Translations under genes and position numbers: made by a program
The notes under the pieces: model-generated
Told to the model about the DNA's origin: nothing
What the model saw: only the letters and a program-made list of their open reading frames with translations
Databases searched by the model: none
Source: an uncultured Bacteroidales bacterium
GTDB lineage: Bacteria > Bacteroidota > Bacteroidia > Bacteroidales > FEN-979
DNA: 64,000 nt
NCBI GenBank assembly: GCA_903845055.1
Contig: CAIMWF010000056.1
Span: 1-64,000, forward strand
Reading direction: 5' to 3'
In this document: positions 17,167 to 25,539 of the stretch, piece after piece
Layout: each line of letters begins with the position of its first letter
How positions within the stretch are numbered: position 1 is the first letter of the stretch

Positions 17167-18222
17167 ATGAAACGATTATTTATGGGTTTCATCTTTTTGA
17201 CATGCGGACTGGGTGCGGTTATTGCACAGGATACGATCCCGCAGCCGGAACAGAAACCCCTGGTCAAAGCACCCTTCGAAAGCGGTTATTTCATCGCCGA
17301 CCATACCGTTGCCCTCCCTCCGGCAAAAACCCTTGAACTCGTCATCCAGCATGATTTCGGCACGATCCAGCAGCACTGGTCCGACATGTTCGGCATCTGG
17401 GGCGGTTCGAACATCAGGATAGGTTTCAGCTACACCCTTAACAAGAACCTGCAGATCGGGTTCGGAACCTCCAAACTTAAACTGCAGCAGGATTTCAGCC
17501 TTAAATATGTGGTCGTGCGCCAGCGCAAGGGTGGCTTCCCCCTCACCATTTCGGTCGACGGAAATTTTGCCATTGATTGCAGGAACAAATCATTCCTTGG
17601 CAACAATAAGCTGGAATCAAGCCTCGATTACAATTCCCTGGTGAAGGATTCAACCTTCAGGTCGAACATCAAAAACCAGATCGTAACGAACGACACCGCC
17701 CACGGTTTGAATTACATCACCTACAACCAGGCTGCCGGGCTGAAAGGCGCCAATAAAACGGACCTTCAGACACTTTTTGACCAAACCTTCAAGTCCAGTT
17801 ACCGGTTTTCCTATTTTGCAGAGATCCTCATAGCGCACAGGTTCTGCAAGGAATTCTCAGCACAGGTGGGCGTTTCATTCGTACATTACAACCTCGTTGA
17901 TTTTGCCGAAATGCAGAACAACCATGTAAACGGGATGAAAAACGACAACATCAGCATTTCAGGCATCGGGCGTCTCAAACTGACACCCCAGACCTCCATT
18001 ATCGCCAGCTATTCCCAGCCCCTGATGACCTACCTGAATACCGCCCCGTGGCCGAATGCGGGACTTGGCGTTGAAATTTCAACCAGCACCCATACATTCC
18101 AGATCTTCCTTTCAGCAGCCAACGGGCTGGTTCCGCAGGAAACGATCATGTATAACCACAACAACCCTTATAACGGGGCCATTCTTCTTGGATTCAATAT
18201 AACCCGGTTATGGACCTTTTAA
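17167..18222 (+). CDS. DUF5777-like outer-membrane beta-barrel protein
   Basis: 351 residues from the ATG at 17167, which opens a signal peptide (MKRLFMGFIFLTCGLGAVIAQ); the frame also has an ATG at 17143 eight codons upstream. The mature part begins KAPFESGYFIADHTVALPPAKTLEL and continues with alternating amphipathic strands ending in an aromatic C-terminal residue (RLWTF), typical of barrels inserted by BamA. It resembles the DUF5777 family of Bacteroidota, often found with cytochromes. In context it is the best candidate for the pore of a porin-cytochrome conduit that lets electrons cross the outer membrane. That role is inference. Confidence 0.78.
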   Translation: MKRLFMGFIFLTCGLGAVIAQDTIPQPEQKPLVKAPFESGYFIADHTVALPPAKTLELVIQHDFGTIQQHWSDMFGIWGGSNIRIGFSYTLNKNLQIGFGTSKLKLQQDFSLKYVVVRQRKGGFPLTISVDGNFAIDCRNKSFLGNNKLESSLDYNSLVKDSTFRSNIKNQIVTNDTAHGLNYITYNQAAGLKGANKTDLQTLFDQTFKSSYRFSYFAEILIAHRFCKEFSAQVGVSFVHYNLVDFAEMQNNHVNGMKNDNISISGIGRLKLTPQTSIIASYSQPLMTYLNTAPWPNAGLGVEISTSTHTFQIFLSAANGLVPQETIMYNHNNPYNGAILLGFNITRLWTF

Positions 18223-18264
18223 TCCACAGCCAAAATAAATTGTCAAACCAAATAAACTAAAAAC

Positions 18265-18681
18265 ATGAAAACAAGTCAAAAAATCGCAACATTATTGGTT
18301 ACTGCAGTTATTGCTGTGGTTTTCCTTTTTGGAAACACCGTCAATGCACAGGGTGCAAAAGCAAAACCCTGGCCGGTGGGTGACAAGGACAAAACAATGA
18401 AAGCCCCCGCAAAAGCCGACCCCGCTGCCGGTAAAGAACTGTGGGCAAAACATTGCAAATCATGCCACGGAAGCAAAGGTCTCGGTGACGGTCCCAAAGC
18501 TGCTACCCTGAAAACCAACCCGGGCGACTTCTCATCTGCTGCCTTCCAGGGTTCAACCGATGGCGAACTTTTCTTCCGTACCAGCAAGGGACGCGACGAA
18601 ATGCCCGCTTACGAAAAGAAAATTCCTGAAGCCAACGATCGCTGGGCACTGGTTGCCTTCATGCGTACCCTGAAAAAATAA
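18265..18681 (+). CDS. Periplasmic class I cytochrome c (monoheme)
   Basis: A 138-residue protein with a signal peptide ending near NAQG (~residue 29), no lipobox, and one heme site CKSCHG (64-68). Met113 in GRDEMPAYE is the likely distal ligand, and the C-terminal helix WALVAFMRTL completes a cytochrome c fold. It is predicted to be a soluble periplasmic shuttle between the inner-membrane cytochromes encoded downstream and the outer-membrane components encoded upstream. It is followed by a strong terminator. Confidence 0.92.
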   Translation: MKTSQKIATLLVTAVIAVVFLFGNTVNAQGAKAKPWPVGDKDKTMKAPAKADPAAGKELWAKHCKSCHGSKGLGDGPKAATLKTNPGDFSSAAFQGSTDGELFFRTSKGRDEMPAYEKKIPEANDRWALVAFMRTLKK

Positions 18682-18709
18682 TTGCATGATGATTCTGCAA
18701 TGATTTACA

Positions 18710-18749
18710 AAAAGGGTGTTAACGGGAGTTTCCTGTTAACACCCTTTTC
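18710..18749 (+). terminator. Rho-independent terminator after the monoheme cytochrome gene
   Basis: GGGTGTTAAC (18714-18723) pairs with GTTAACACCC (18735-18744), with A's before and TTTT after. A 10-bp perfect stem lying inside the cytochrome cluster. Confidence 0.88.
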
Positions 18750-18792
18750 ATTTTTCACATTCCCGGGTTAATTATTCACTACAACTATTACG

Positions 18793-19821
18793 ATGGTTTA
18801 CAAGACAAATATACGACCGGCATGGGTGGTCCTGGTGCTGCTGATGATCTTCACCCTTGCCTTCACCCTGGTTAAAACTTCCGACAACAATGCTCCCGAA
18901 CAAAAGGTCCAGACCGAAAAGATCATCCCCACGAAGATCGACCTTTCAAAATTTAAAAATGCGGAGCAGAATGAAAAGTGCCTCAAATGCCACGGGCAGA
19001 CCAAGTACTCCTATGAAAATGCAGAATCCAAACAAACCGTTACCAAGCGGATGTATGCCGAACTGGTGCTGAACCGCGATGTATTCTACGTTTCAAACCA
19101 CAAGGGGTTCAAATGCACCGATTGTCATTCCGAAGATTATGAAACTTTTCCCCATGCGGGAAACCTCCGCATGGAGACAAAGGCGAACTGCATTGACTGC
19201 CATGGCGGAGATGAAAAATATGCAAAATTCAAATTCGAACAGATCGAATCGGAATTCCAGGCCAGTGTTCATTCTGAAAAACACAGCAAAGACTTTACGT
19301 GCTGGATGTGCCACAACGCCCATACCTATAAAATCAATGCACGGACCAACGAAAACCTGAAACAAACAATCACCTACGACAACCTCATCTGCCTGCATTG
19401 CCACGGCGACGTCAACAATTACCAGCTGCTCACCGACAAGGAGAAACCCAACCTGCTCCAGAAACATGAATGGCTCCCGAACCAGGCCTCCCATTTCACC
19501 AATGTCAGGTGCATCGAATGCCATGCAAAGAATGAGGATACCCTCGTGGTGGCCCACCATATCATGTCGAAGAAAAACGCCGTGAGGAAATGCGAGGCAT
19601 GCCATTCAAAAAATTCAATCCTCTATGCCTCCCTCTATAAGCAACAGGTAAAGGAAAACATCCAGAAAGAGGGCATTTTCAAAGGTCTTTTAATGGCAGA
19701 TGCCACCACCATCGGCCCCGACAAAAGCAACACCCTGAACATCATCAGCATCCTGATATTCGCACTTACCATGCTGGCCATCGCAATCCATGCCGCTTTT
19801 CGCATTAAAAAATCTTCCTGA
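18793..19821 (+). CDS. Membrane-anchored heptaheme c-type cytochrome
   Basis: 342 residues. There is an N-terminal hydrophobic segment (~10-27) and a C-terminal membrane helix (~313-336, IISILIFALTMLAIAIHAAF) followed by RIKKSS, so the heme domain lies in the periplasm. Seven CxxCH motifs start at residues 63, 108, 133, 170, 200, 240 and 267 (CLKCH, CTDCH, CIDCH, CWMCH, CLHCH, CIECH, CEACH), and many other His residues are available as axial ligands. It is broadly of the cytochrome c3/NrfH-NapC superclass but I cannot name a subfamily. Only three bases separate it from the cytochrome b gene, so the two probably form a quinol-oxidising complex. Confidence 0.88.
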   Translation: MVYKTNIRPAWVVLVLLMIFTLAFTLVKTSDNNAPEQKVQTEKIIPTKIDLSKFKNAEQNEKCLKCHGQTKYSYENAESKQTVTKRMYAELVLNRDVFYVSNHKGFKCTDCHSEDYETFPHAGNLRMETKANCIDCHGGDEKYAKFKFEQIESEFQASVHSEKHSKDFTCWMCHNAHTYKINARTNENLKQTITYDNLICLHCHGDVNNYQLLTDKEKPNLLQKHEWLPNQASHFTNVRCIECHAKNEDTLVVAHHIMSKKNAVRKCEACHSKNSILYASLYKQQVKENIQKEGIFKGLLMADATTIGPDKSNTLNIISILIFALTMLAIAIHAAFRIKKSS

Positions 19822-19824
19822 CCT

Positions 19825-20448
19825 ATGAACCACCAACCCGAACGACTCTATCTGTATCCTGTCTGGATCCGGATCTGGCATATGACCAATGCCATCCTTT
19901 GTCTTACCCTGATCATCACCGGTCTGAGCATCCAGTTTGCCACACCCGGAACCGTGATTAAATTCAAAACGGCCGTCTCGGTGCACAATATTGCCGGGAT
20001 CCTCCTATCCCTCAGTTACGCGGCTTTCTTTATCGGCAACCTGCTAACCACAAACGGAGCATACTATGTAATCCCTGTGAAAGGATTCCTGGACAGGCTC
20101 CTGAAGCAATTCCGCTATTACACGGTGGGACTGTTCAAAAAGGAAGATGCACCCTTCCCGGTCAGTGAGGAGAACAAATTCAACCCCCTGCAGCAATCGA
20201 CCTACGTCGTGCTGATGTATGCCATGGTTCCCTTTGTGATCCTGTCAGGCTGGGGACTTTTGTATCCCGAAATTACCGTGAAAAGTTTTGTCGGATACAG
20301 TGGACTTGACCTCACCGACCTGTTTCACATCATCGCCGGGTTCACCATCAGCATCATCATGTGCGTGCACATCTATTTCTGTACGATCGGTAAAAGCCCC
20401 TGGAGCAATTTTAAAAGCATGCTCAACGGTTATCATGAATCCCATTGA
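19825..20448 (+). CDS. Cytochrome b561-like membrane subunit (Ni-hydrogenase / thiosulfate reductase cytochrome b type)
   Basis: 207 residues with four predicted membrane helices (about 15-38, 52-72, 124-148, 163-187). His20 (WIRIWH), His54 (VSVH), His167 (DLFH) and His182 (CVH) are well placed as b-heme ligands. Subunits of this type take electrons from menaquinol and pass them to a periplasmic c-type partner, here the heptaheme protein encoded three bases upstream. Possible alternatives are a quinone-reducing module running the other way (electron uptake) or an orphan thiosulfate/polysulfide reductase anchor. No molybdopterin subunit is present in the cluster. Confidence 0.88.
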   Translation: MNHQPERLYLYPVWIRIWHMTNAILCLTLIITGLSIQFATPGTVIKFKTAVSVHNIAGILLSLSYAAFFIGNLLTTNGAYYVIPVKGFLDRLLKQFRYYTVGLFKKEDAPFPVSEENKFNPLQQSTYVVLMYAMVPFVILSGWGLLYPEITVKSFVGYSGLDLTDLFHIIAGFTISIIMCVHIYFCTIGKSPWSNFKSMLNGYHESH

Positions 20449-20470
20449 TTTTTTTTTTGCTGAATTGAAA

Positions 20471-20525
20471 TTGTAAAAAGACATCCCGCGCTGTATCATG
20501 AGCAGCCGGGATATCTTTTTACAAT
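20471..20525 (+). terminator. Long hairpin terminator closing the cytochrome cluster
   Basis: Left arm starting TTGTAAAAAGA and right arm ending TCTTTTTACAA pair over ~21 positions with one mismatch and one bulge, loop around TATCATGA. The T-run is part of the right arm, so the hairpin can act in both directions. The rest of the gap to 20712 shows nothing I can identify. Confidence 0.8.
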
Positions 20526-20712
20526 ATTACAGGGCTAAGGCACCGCCAGGAGCGTTCTGGACGCCGACCGTCCCTTCCTGAATACCGGGCCTTGAAATTC
20601 ATTCCTCATGTCTTAGGCCTGATTAAATGCATCCGCAACAAGAGCCGGATTATGATCAATCCCTTTCGCAAAAAGTGAACCCGGCCTTCTGTTCATAACC
20701 GCAGGTTTTTTG

Positions 20713-20720
20713 TAGTTTTG
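20713..20720 (+). promoter_or_regulatory. -7 element of the riboflavin kinase gene
   Basis: TAGTTTTG fits TAnnTTTG and ends only 5 bases before the ATG at 20726, so the transcript would be leaderless or nearly so. Confidence 0.5.
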
Positions 20721-20725
20721 CTCCT

Positions 20726-21178
20726 ATGAACCACGATTTATCTTCTTTACAGGTTCTTGAAGCATTGGCAGATGGCAACATTATGAAAGCCAATGAATTG
20801 CTTGGAACCGCTTATACGATCCGCGGTTTGGTGGTACATGGAAATCACCTCGGTCGGACCCTTGGGTTTCCCACTGCCAATCTTCAACTGCCCGACGATC
20901 AGCCAATCCTCGCCCGGTATGGTGTTTTTGCCGTGACCGCAGGGATCGGCACCACGCGTTACCGCGGCATGATCAATGTGGGGACACGCCCGACCATCGA
21001 TGGGAAAACTCTGACGATAGAGGTCAATTTATTTGATTTTGATGGCGACCTTTATGGCAAAATGCTGGAAGTGAGCTTCATCAGCAGGATCAGGGATGAA
21101 AAGAAATTCAGCGGGCTCGACGAACTTGTTCAGCAGTTGCGGCAGGACAGGGAGATGGCCCTTCGTTTACTTTCCTGA
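20726..21178 (+). CDS. Stand-alone riboflavin kinase domain
   Basis: A 150-residue protein equal to the C-terminal flavokinase half of RibF, making FMN from riboflavin and ATP. Visible: GLVVHGNHLGRTLGFPTANLQ (~residues 35-55; the GFPTAN phosphate/Mg site), GVFAVTAGIG, the RGMINVGTRPT motif and the catalytic Glu in TIEVNLFDFDGDLYG. Residues 5-30 still look like the linker of bifunctional RibF (SSLQVLEALADGNIMKANELLG), but the FAD synthetase domain (~180 residues) is missing. The upstream sequence holds a terminator and a promoter, not the lost domain. It probably arose by truncation or partial duplication; a full RibF may exist elsewhere. Confidence 0.88.
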   Translation: MNHDLSSLQVLEALADGNIMKANELLGTAYTIRGLVVHGNHLGRTLGFPTANLQLPDDQPILARYGVFAVTAGIGTTRYRGMINVGTRPTIDGKTLTIEVNLFDFDGDLYGKMLEVSFISRIRDEKKFSGLDELVQQLRQDREMALRLLS

Positions 21179-21670
21179 GGGGACCATCCGGATGCCGATA
21201 CCCCCGACACCCTCGGTGACCAGGCGGGGGGTCAGATTCTCAATCTCAATTTTCAGGATGCCGGGTTTGCCGATATGCAACTCCCTTTTCAGCAAAATGG
21301 TTGCTTCACAGGTATCCTGAATGCATTTCCCGTTAAAGGCGCCTGATTTCGTTTTGACCTCCATTTCATATGCGTTGATGCGCTCCTCCCCGTCGGTTGA
21401 ATTCATCACCATGTTGAAATTGAGCTTTTCATAAACGAATGCCGGCGTAAACCGGGCAAAAAGGTAAACATTGTAAGGCTTGTCCACCTGTGTCACGGGA
21501 ATTTCGAACCTGAGCAGGTTAAACCTGCCCCAGGTTTTGTCGGGGAATTTATGATACAGCTCATTGACCTTGTCGTGGCGGCAACCGGCCATGACAATCG
21601 TGATCAGGATGACGGCACTGAAAAATGCACAGATGCCCCACCCCCGGTTTATGAAATTATCCTTCGGCAT
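21167..21670 (-). CDS. gldH: Gliding motility / type IX secretion lipoprotein GldH
   Basis: 167 residues from the ATG at 21670. An earlier in-frame ATG (21736) lies deep in the upstream kinase gene and would displace the signal. Lipoprotein signal with a hydrophobic core and lipobox VMAGC. The mature part (HDKVNELYHKFPDKTWGRFNLLRFEIPV...) and length fit GldH, an outer-membrane lipoprotein needed for gliding in Flavobacterium. It is conserved with T9SS also in non-gliding Bacteroidota. The start overlaps the 3' end of the kinase gene by 14 bases, so the two are co-translated. The C-terminal 12 bases overlap the convergent riboflavin kinase gene. Confidence 0.85.
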   Translation of the reverse strand: MPKDNFINRGWGICAFFSAVILITIVMAGCRHDKVNELYHKFPDKTWGRFNLLRFEIPVTQVDKPYNVYLFARFTPAFVYEKLNFNMVMNSTDGEERINAYEMEVKTKSGAFNGKCIQDTCEATILLKRELHIGKPGILKIEIENLTPRLVTEGVGGIGIRMVPSGK

Positions 21671-24600
21671 CGATGGGTATTTTGATTGCAAAGGTAGTCC
21701 CTTTTTGCTCTTCGGAGGTAAATGAAATTTCACCACTCAATCCGTCCACAATCCCTTTAACGATGGCCAGCCCCAGTCCCATACCCCCGCTTTTCGTGGT
21801 AAATTCGGGCTGGAAGACCTTGTCAGCCCTTGCCGCGGGGATTCCCACCCCGTTGTCGGAGATATCCACACATACGAACCCATTTTCCAATTTTAGCGAT
21901 AGCCTGATCAGGCTGCCATCGCGGTCGCCAATAGCCTGCACCGCATTGTTAAACAGGTTTGTAAATACCCTTACCACCTGCGACCGGTCGGCTGATACCA
22001 CTTTTTTGCCCGGCAGGGAGATAAATTCGTACCTGATCTCGGAGGTGCCTTCATACAGCGATAGCACGAATCCCGCAACTTCATCCAGGTCAACCTTTTC
22101 AAGAACGATGGCCGGCATCCTGGCGAAATCGGAGAATCCCGATGCGATGGCAGATAACGTATCAATCTGTTCCACAAGTGTTTGGGTAAATCGTTGCAGG
22201 CGCTGGTCCCAGTCGGGCGCCTTTTCGTTCCAGGCTTTCTGCAGGTACTGCGCATTGAGTTTCATCGGTGTGAGGGGATTCTTGATCTCGTGGGCAACCT
22301 GCCTTGCCATCTGCCGCCAGGCACTCTCACGTTCCGAGCGGGCAAGCAACCCGGCGCTCTTTTCCAGTTCATCAATCATGCGGTTGTATTCCAGCACCAG
22401 CTGCCCGATCTCATCGTTCCTGTTCCAGAATATTTTTTCATTGCTTCCACCAAGGCGCAACCGCGACATTTTTTCTCCAAGCAGGGCAAGTGGTGCTGTT
22501 ATATAATTGGATATCAATATGGTAATAAATACTCCAAACAGGATGATCAGGATATAAACGTTGGTGAAGGTGACCAGGAAGGAGGAAATTTCTTTCCTGA
22601 TCTCGTCCTCCTTCGAAAAATAGGGCAGGTTGATGTAGCCGAGCACTGCATTTTGTTCGTTGTATACAGGCAGGTAAGCCGAACTGAACTGCATCATCCC
22701 GATCGATTCCTGCTGAACGAAGATCGCATTGTCGTCGACCACCAGTTTCCGGTATGCCTGCGGCTCCATTCTTCCCGAAACCAGCCCTTCCTCGAAGATC
22801 TGGGGTCTGCTGGAGGCTACCAGCTGTCCGCGCGTGTTATAAAAATTGATATCGGTAAAAAATACATTTGACAACCTGACCAGGAAATCTTCCAGTTCGT
22901 TCTTCCGGGCATCCGGTATCACCGCTTCATCACCATACTGGTGCTGCATCTCTGCCACCACCGAAAAAGCCCGTTCGCGGAGGTTGTCCCGGTTTTTCTT
23001 CGAGTTGATATTGTAGATGTTGATCACCTGGACGATCCCGATGGCAAGTAAGGCCACGACTAAAATCCCGGTAAGGGAAAAATGGAGCCGGTTTCTCAGG
23101 GTATAGGGAATGATCCGCAGGGGTTGGGGAAATCGCAATACCACGGCAGTCAGCAGGGCAACAAAGGATAAAAGGATAAAAAGGTAGGAGAATGGGGTGA
23201 TCCTTGCCAAAAATGTTTCTGCCCTCGTACTGATGACCAGGGTGGTTGACCGGTTGATACGGTACAACGAATGGGTCATACGTCCTGTGGAAAAAAATGA
23301 GGTTGTTGCGGTGGCTTCCTTAATCCGGTCAAGCCTTGTGCTGTAATTGTAGGATCCCACCGAGTGAACCAGCATGCCGTTTTGAAACAGCCCGTAAGAA
23401 TAGTCGGAAAGCCCCGGCAGGTCCATCCGTGAATTGTCCATCAGCAATCCGGGGTAACCCTGGTCCAGGGAGGTGCTTTTCAAATTGAATTCGATATAAA
23501 TGGTATGCCGAACCGCATTGCTTAACCCAAAATCATCTGCCGACAGGATGGCAAGATAGTACTCCTTTCCCAACCCGTAATCAAGGAAAACGAGGTTCGG
23601 CAGAATGGTCTCCTCGCCGTAATTCCGTTCAATCGTATTGAAATAGGCATTGCAGTTCACCAGGTATCCCTGGGGCTGGATCCTGAGATCCTTGACGGTG
23701 TCACAAAAAGTAATCTGTATGTTGTATTTTCGCCAGTAATCCCTGAAATACAGTCCTTTGAGATAGGAAACAAGGCTGTCGTCCCTCAGTGTCCGGAGTG
23801 CTCGCACCGGCTGAAAACGGTCTCGCAGCAGCGAATCGGCTAGAAGCTTCCGCTCCAGCTGTTCATAAAGGACCTCGGTCACCGGGTTCCTGCGCGATGC
23901 CAGCTTTATCGCAAGCAGATCCTGCTTTTCATGATCCTTCTGCCGGTTCGCCTGGTTTAAGACAATCGTTGCAAACACCGAAAAAGTGCAAAGGAAAAAA
24001 ACCAGGTGAGGCACGGTAAAGGCGGGTCGTTTTCCGTTCATCACATACCAGTGGCCTGCGAGACAGGCAAGGAAAAACAATACCGGCAACCAGTTCTGCC
24101 TCCATCCCGTCAGGGTACAAATGGCGAGATCGAGAACAATGGCAATCGCTGCCGGAAGCAGGAGCCACAGGTTCCGGGTATTTTCGCGCAGGAGCGCCAT
24201 GAACAGCTTTGCCGAAACGAGCCATGCAGCACACATCAGCGAAACGACGATCATCAGTCCATACCCGCTGGGCACCGTTAATTCTGAAACATTTTGCAGA
24301 TTGAGCGGTAGCAGTGAATTTATTACCAGGTCGTTCATAAGGTTCCCCGCCGTTTCAAAAACCAGCAATATCAGCAAAAAGAGAAGGGAGCTTACGGCAA
24401 TGTTCCTGACCGCAGACCTGGACAGGCTGACCGGTTTCAGGTCGGCATTCCTGAAAAAAACGACGGCCAGGAAGAACAGCAGTGCGGCATTGATGGTGAA
24501 GTCGCCCAGCGAGGGCAGAAAGGCCGAAGAAGCGTACCACGAGGGGCTGAAAAGATCCGTGTCATAGAGTTCGGCAGGATACCGGAAATAAAACTGGATA

Positions 24601-25442
24601 AGCCGCAACACCATCACATCCGTGCAGAAAAACAGCAGGAGCATTTTCTTCCTGTTCTTAAACCAGCCGATGCTTGCATAGACCTGGTAAAGGAACAGCA
24701 GGAGGCAAACCACGGCCAGCAAGAAGAGCACCGGGAGTATTCCCTGCAGGATTGCCGGTTGCATGTTGTCGGTTGTTCTATCATTTTGTTGCAATCCGGG
24801 TGCAGGAATCTTTTCAAATTTCAGGCCGAACAATACCGGCCCGTCGCGTGAAAAAACCGGGTATCTGCCAGGCTCGCGGATTAGGTTTACCGATTCGGGA
24901 AAATGAAACCGTACAGTAAAACCATTTTTCAGGTACACATTCTGGAAGGGATATTCGCTTTTGATCAGGCTGCAGGCCAGGAAGGCAAATGTTCCGGAAT
25001 TTCTGCGCTGCAGACAGTACCATCCTGTTTTCAGCCTGAGGACAAAACTGCCCCGGCTGTTTTTCCTGAGGATGTCATCGGGTACGACGATTTTATGGTC
25101 ATCCCAGAAAACAAGCGAATCGCGTCGGAATACCAAGAATGAAATTCCCTCCGCTTTTTGATATCCGGGTTTAATCCAGCCCGTGGTTTTGAAAACCGTC
25201 CCGGGTGCGTTTGTGTCGAATTTTTCGATGAACGTTCCGAGCGACCTTTTCATGTCGCTTTCTTTTTCTCTGAAAGTTTTTTGGAAAGCCGTGTAAAGGC
25301 GCCCCGGATCATTTTGCGCCGACCTGTAAATCCTCAGGGCCGAAACAGACATCAGCAGCAATATTGCCGACAAAAGCCAGGCAAATCCCCATTTTTTAAT
25401 CCCCTTTTTCAGCCGATTCACTATTTTACTGATTTTTAGCAC
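21657..25442 (-). CDS. Very large multipass sensor histidine kinase (NtrY-like)
   Basis: 1261 residues. An N-terminal membrane helix (~17-38) precedes a first extracytoplasmic region (~40-225); then about eight helices (~228-500), a second large extracytoplasmic region (~505-740), further helices (~745-800), another sensor loop (~815-930) and a helix leading into a HAMP domain (~960-1010). The HisKA motif VAHEIKNPLTPMKLNAQYL carries phospho-acceptor His1051. The HATPase domain shows DNGVGIP and GGMGLGLAIVKGIV near the C-terminus. The H-box HEIKNPLTP is the NtrY/PleC style. There is no receiver and no adjacent response regulator. Co-transcription with gldH suggests a link with envelope or gliding functions, but the signal is unknown. 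Confidence 0.9.
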   Translation of the reverse strand: MLKISKIVNRLKKGIKKWGFAWLLSAILLLMSVSALRIYRSAQNDPGRLYTAFQKTFREKESDMKRSLGTFIEKFDTNAPGTVFKTTGWIKPGYQKAEGISFLVFRRDSLVFWDDHKIVVPDDILRKNSRGSFVLRLKTGWYCLQRRNSGTFAFLACSLIKSEYPFQNVYLKNGFTVRFHFPESVNLIREPGRYPVFSRDGPVLFGLKFEKIPAPGLQQNDRTTDNMQPAILQGILPVLFLLAVVCLLLFLYQVYASIGWFKNRKKMLLLFFCTDVMVLRLIQFYFRYPAELYDTDLFSPSWYASSAFLPSLGDFTINAALLFFLAVVFFRNADLKPVSLSRSAVRNIAVSSLLFLLILLVFETAGNLMNDLVINSLLPLNLQNVSELTVPSGYGLMIVVSLMCAAWLVSAKLFMALLRENTRNLWLLLPAAIAIVLDLAICTLTGWRQNWLPVLFFLACLAGHWYVMNGKRPAFTVPHLVFFLCTFSVFATIVLNQANRQKDHEKQDLLAIKLASRRNPVTEVLYEQLERKLLADSLLRDRFQPVRALRTLRDDSLVSYLKGLYFRDYWRKYNIQITFCDTVKDLRIQPQGYLVNCNAYFNTIERNYGEETILPNLVFLDYGLGKEYYLAILSADDFGLSNAVRHTIYIEFNLKSTSLDQGYPGLLMDNSRMDLPGLSDYSYGLFQNGMLVHSVGSYNYSTRLDRIKEATATTSFFSTGRMTHSLYRINRSTTLVISTRAETFLARITPFSYLFILLSFVALLTAVVLRFPQPLRIIPYTLRNRLHFSLTGILVVALLAIGIVQVINIYNINSKKNRDNLRERAFSVVAEMQHQYGDEAVIPDARKNELEDFLVRLSNVFFTDINFYNTRGQLVASSRPQIFEEGLVSGRMEPQAYRKLVVDDNAIFVQQESIGMMQFSSAYLPVYNEQNAVLGYINLPYFSKEDEIRKEISSFLVTFTNVYILIILFGVFITILISNYITAPLALLGEKMSRLRLGGSNEKIFWNRNDEIGQLVLEYNRMIDELEKSAGLLARSERESAWRQMARQVAHEIKNPLTPMKLNAQYLQKAWNEKAPDWDQRLQRFTQTLVEQIDTLSAIASGFSDFARMPAIVLEKVDLDEVAGFVLSLYEGTSEIRYEFISLPGKKVVSADRSQVVRVFTNLFNNAVQAIGDRDGSLIRLSLKLENGFVCVDISDNGVGIPAARADKVFQPEFTTKSGGMGLGLAIVKGIVDGLSGEISFTSEEQKGTTFAIKIPIDAEG

Positions 25443-25539
25443 AATAGACCGGGGTCGCCAAATGGCCTGTAAACGCGTTTCGCACCCCCGGAAATATCAT
25501 CCATCCATTGGCCCCTTTCATCGATCCTGGGGCACAAAA

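Noticed and set aside
20449-20725. Search for the missing FAD synthetase half of RibF as a frameshifted remnant
   Set aside because: The gap is too short and holds a terminator and a promoter; no RibF N-terminal sequence seen in any frame.
21671-21736. Longer gldH start at 21736
   Set aside because: It adds 22 residues inside the kinase gene and moves the signal sequence away from the N-terminus.
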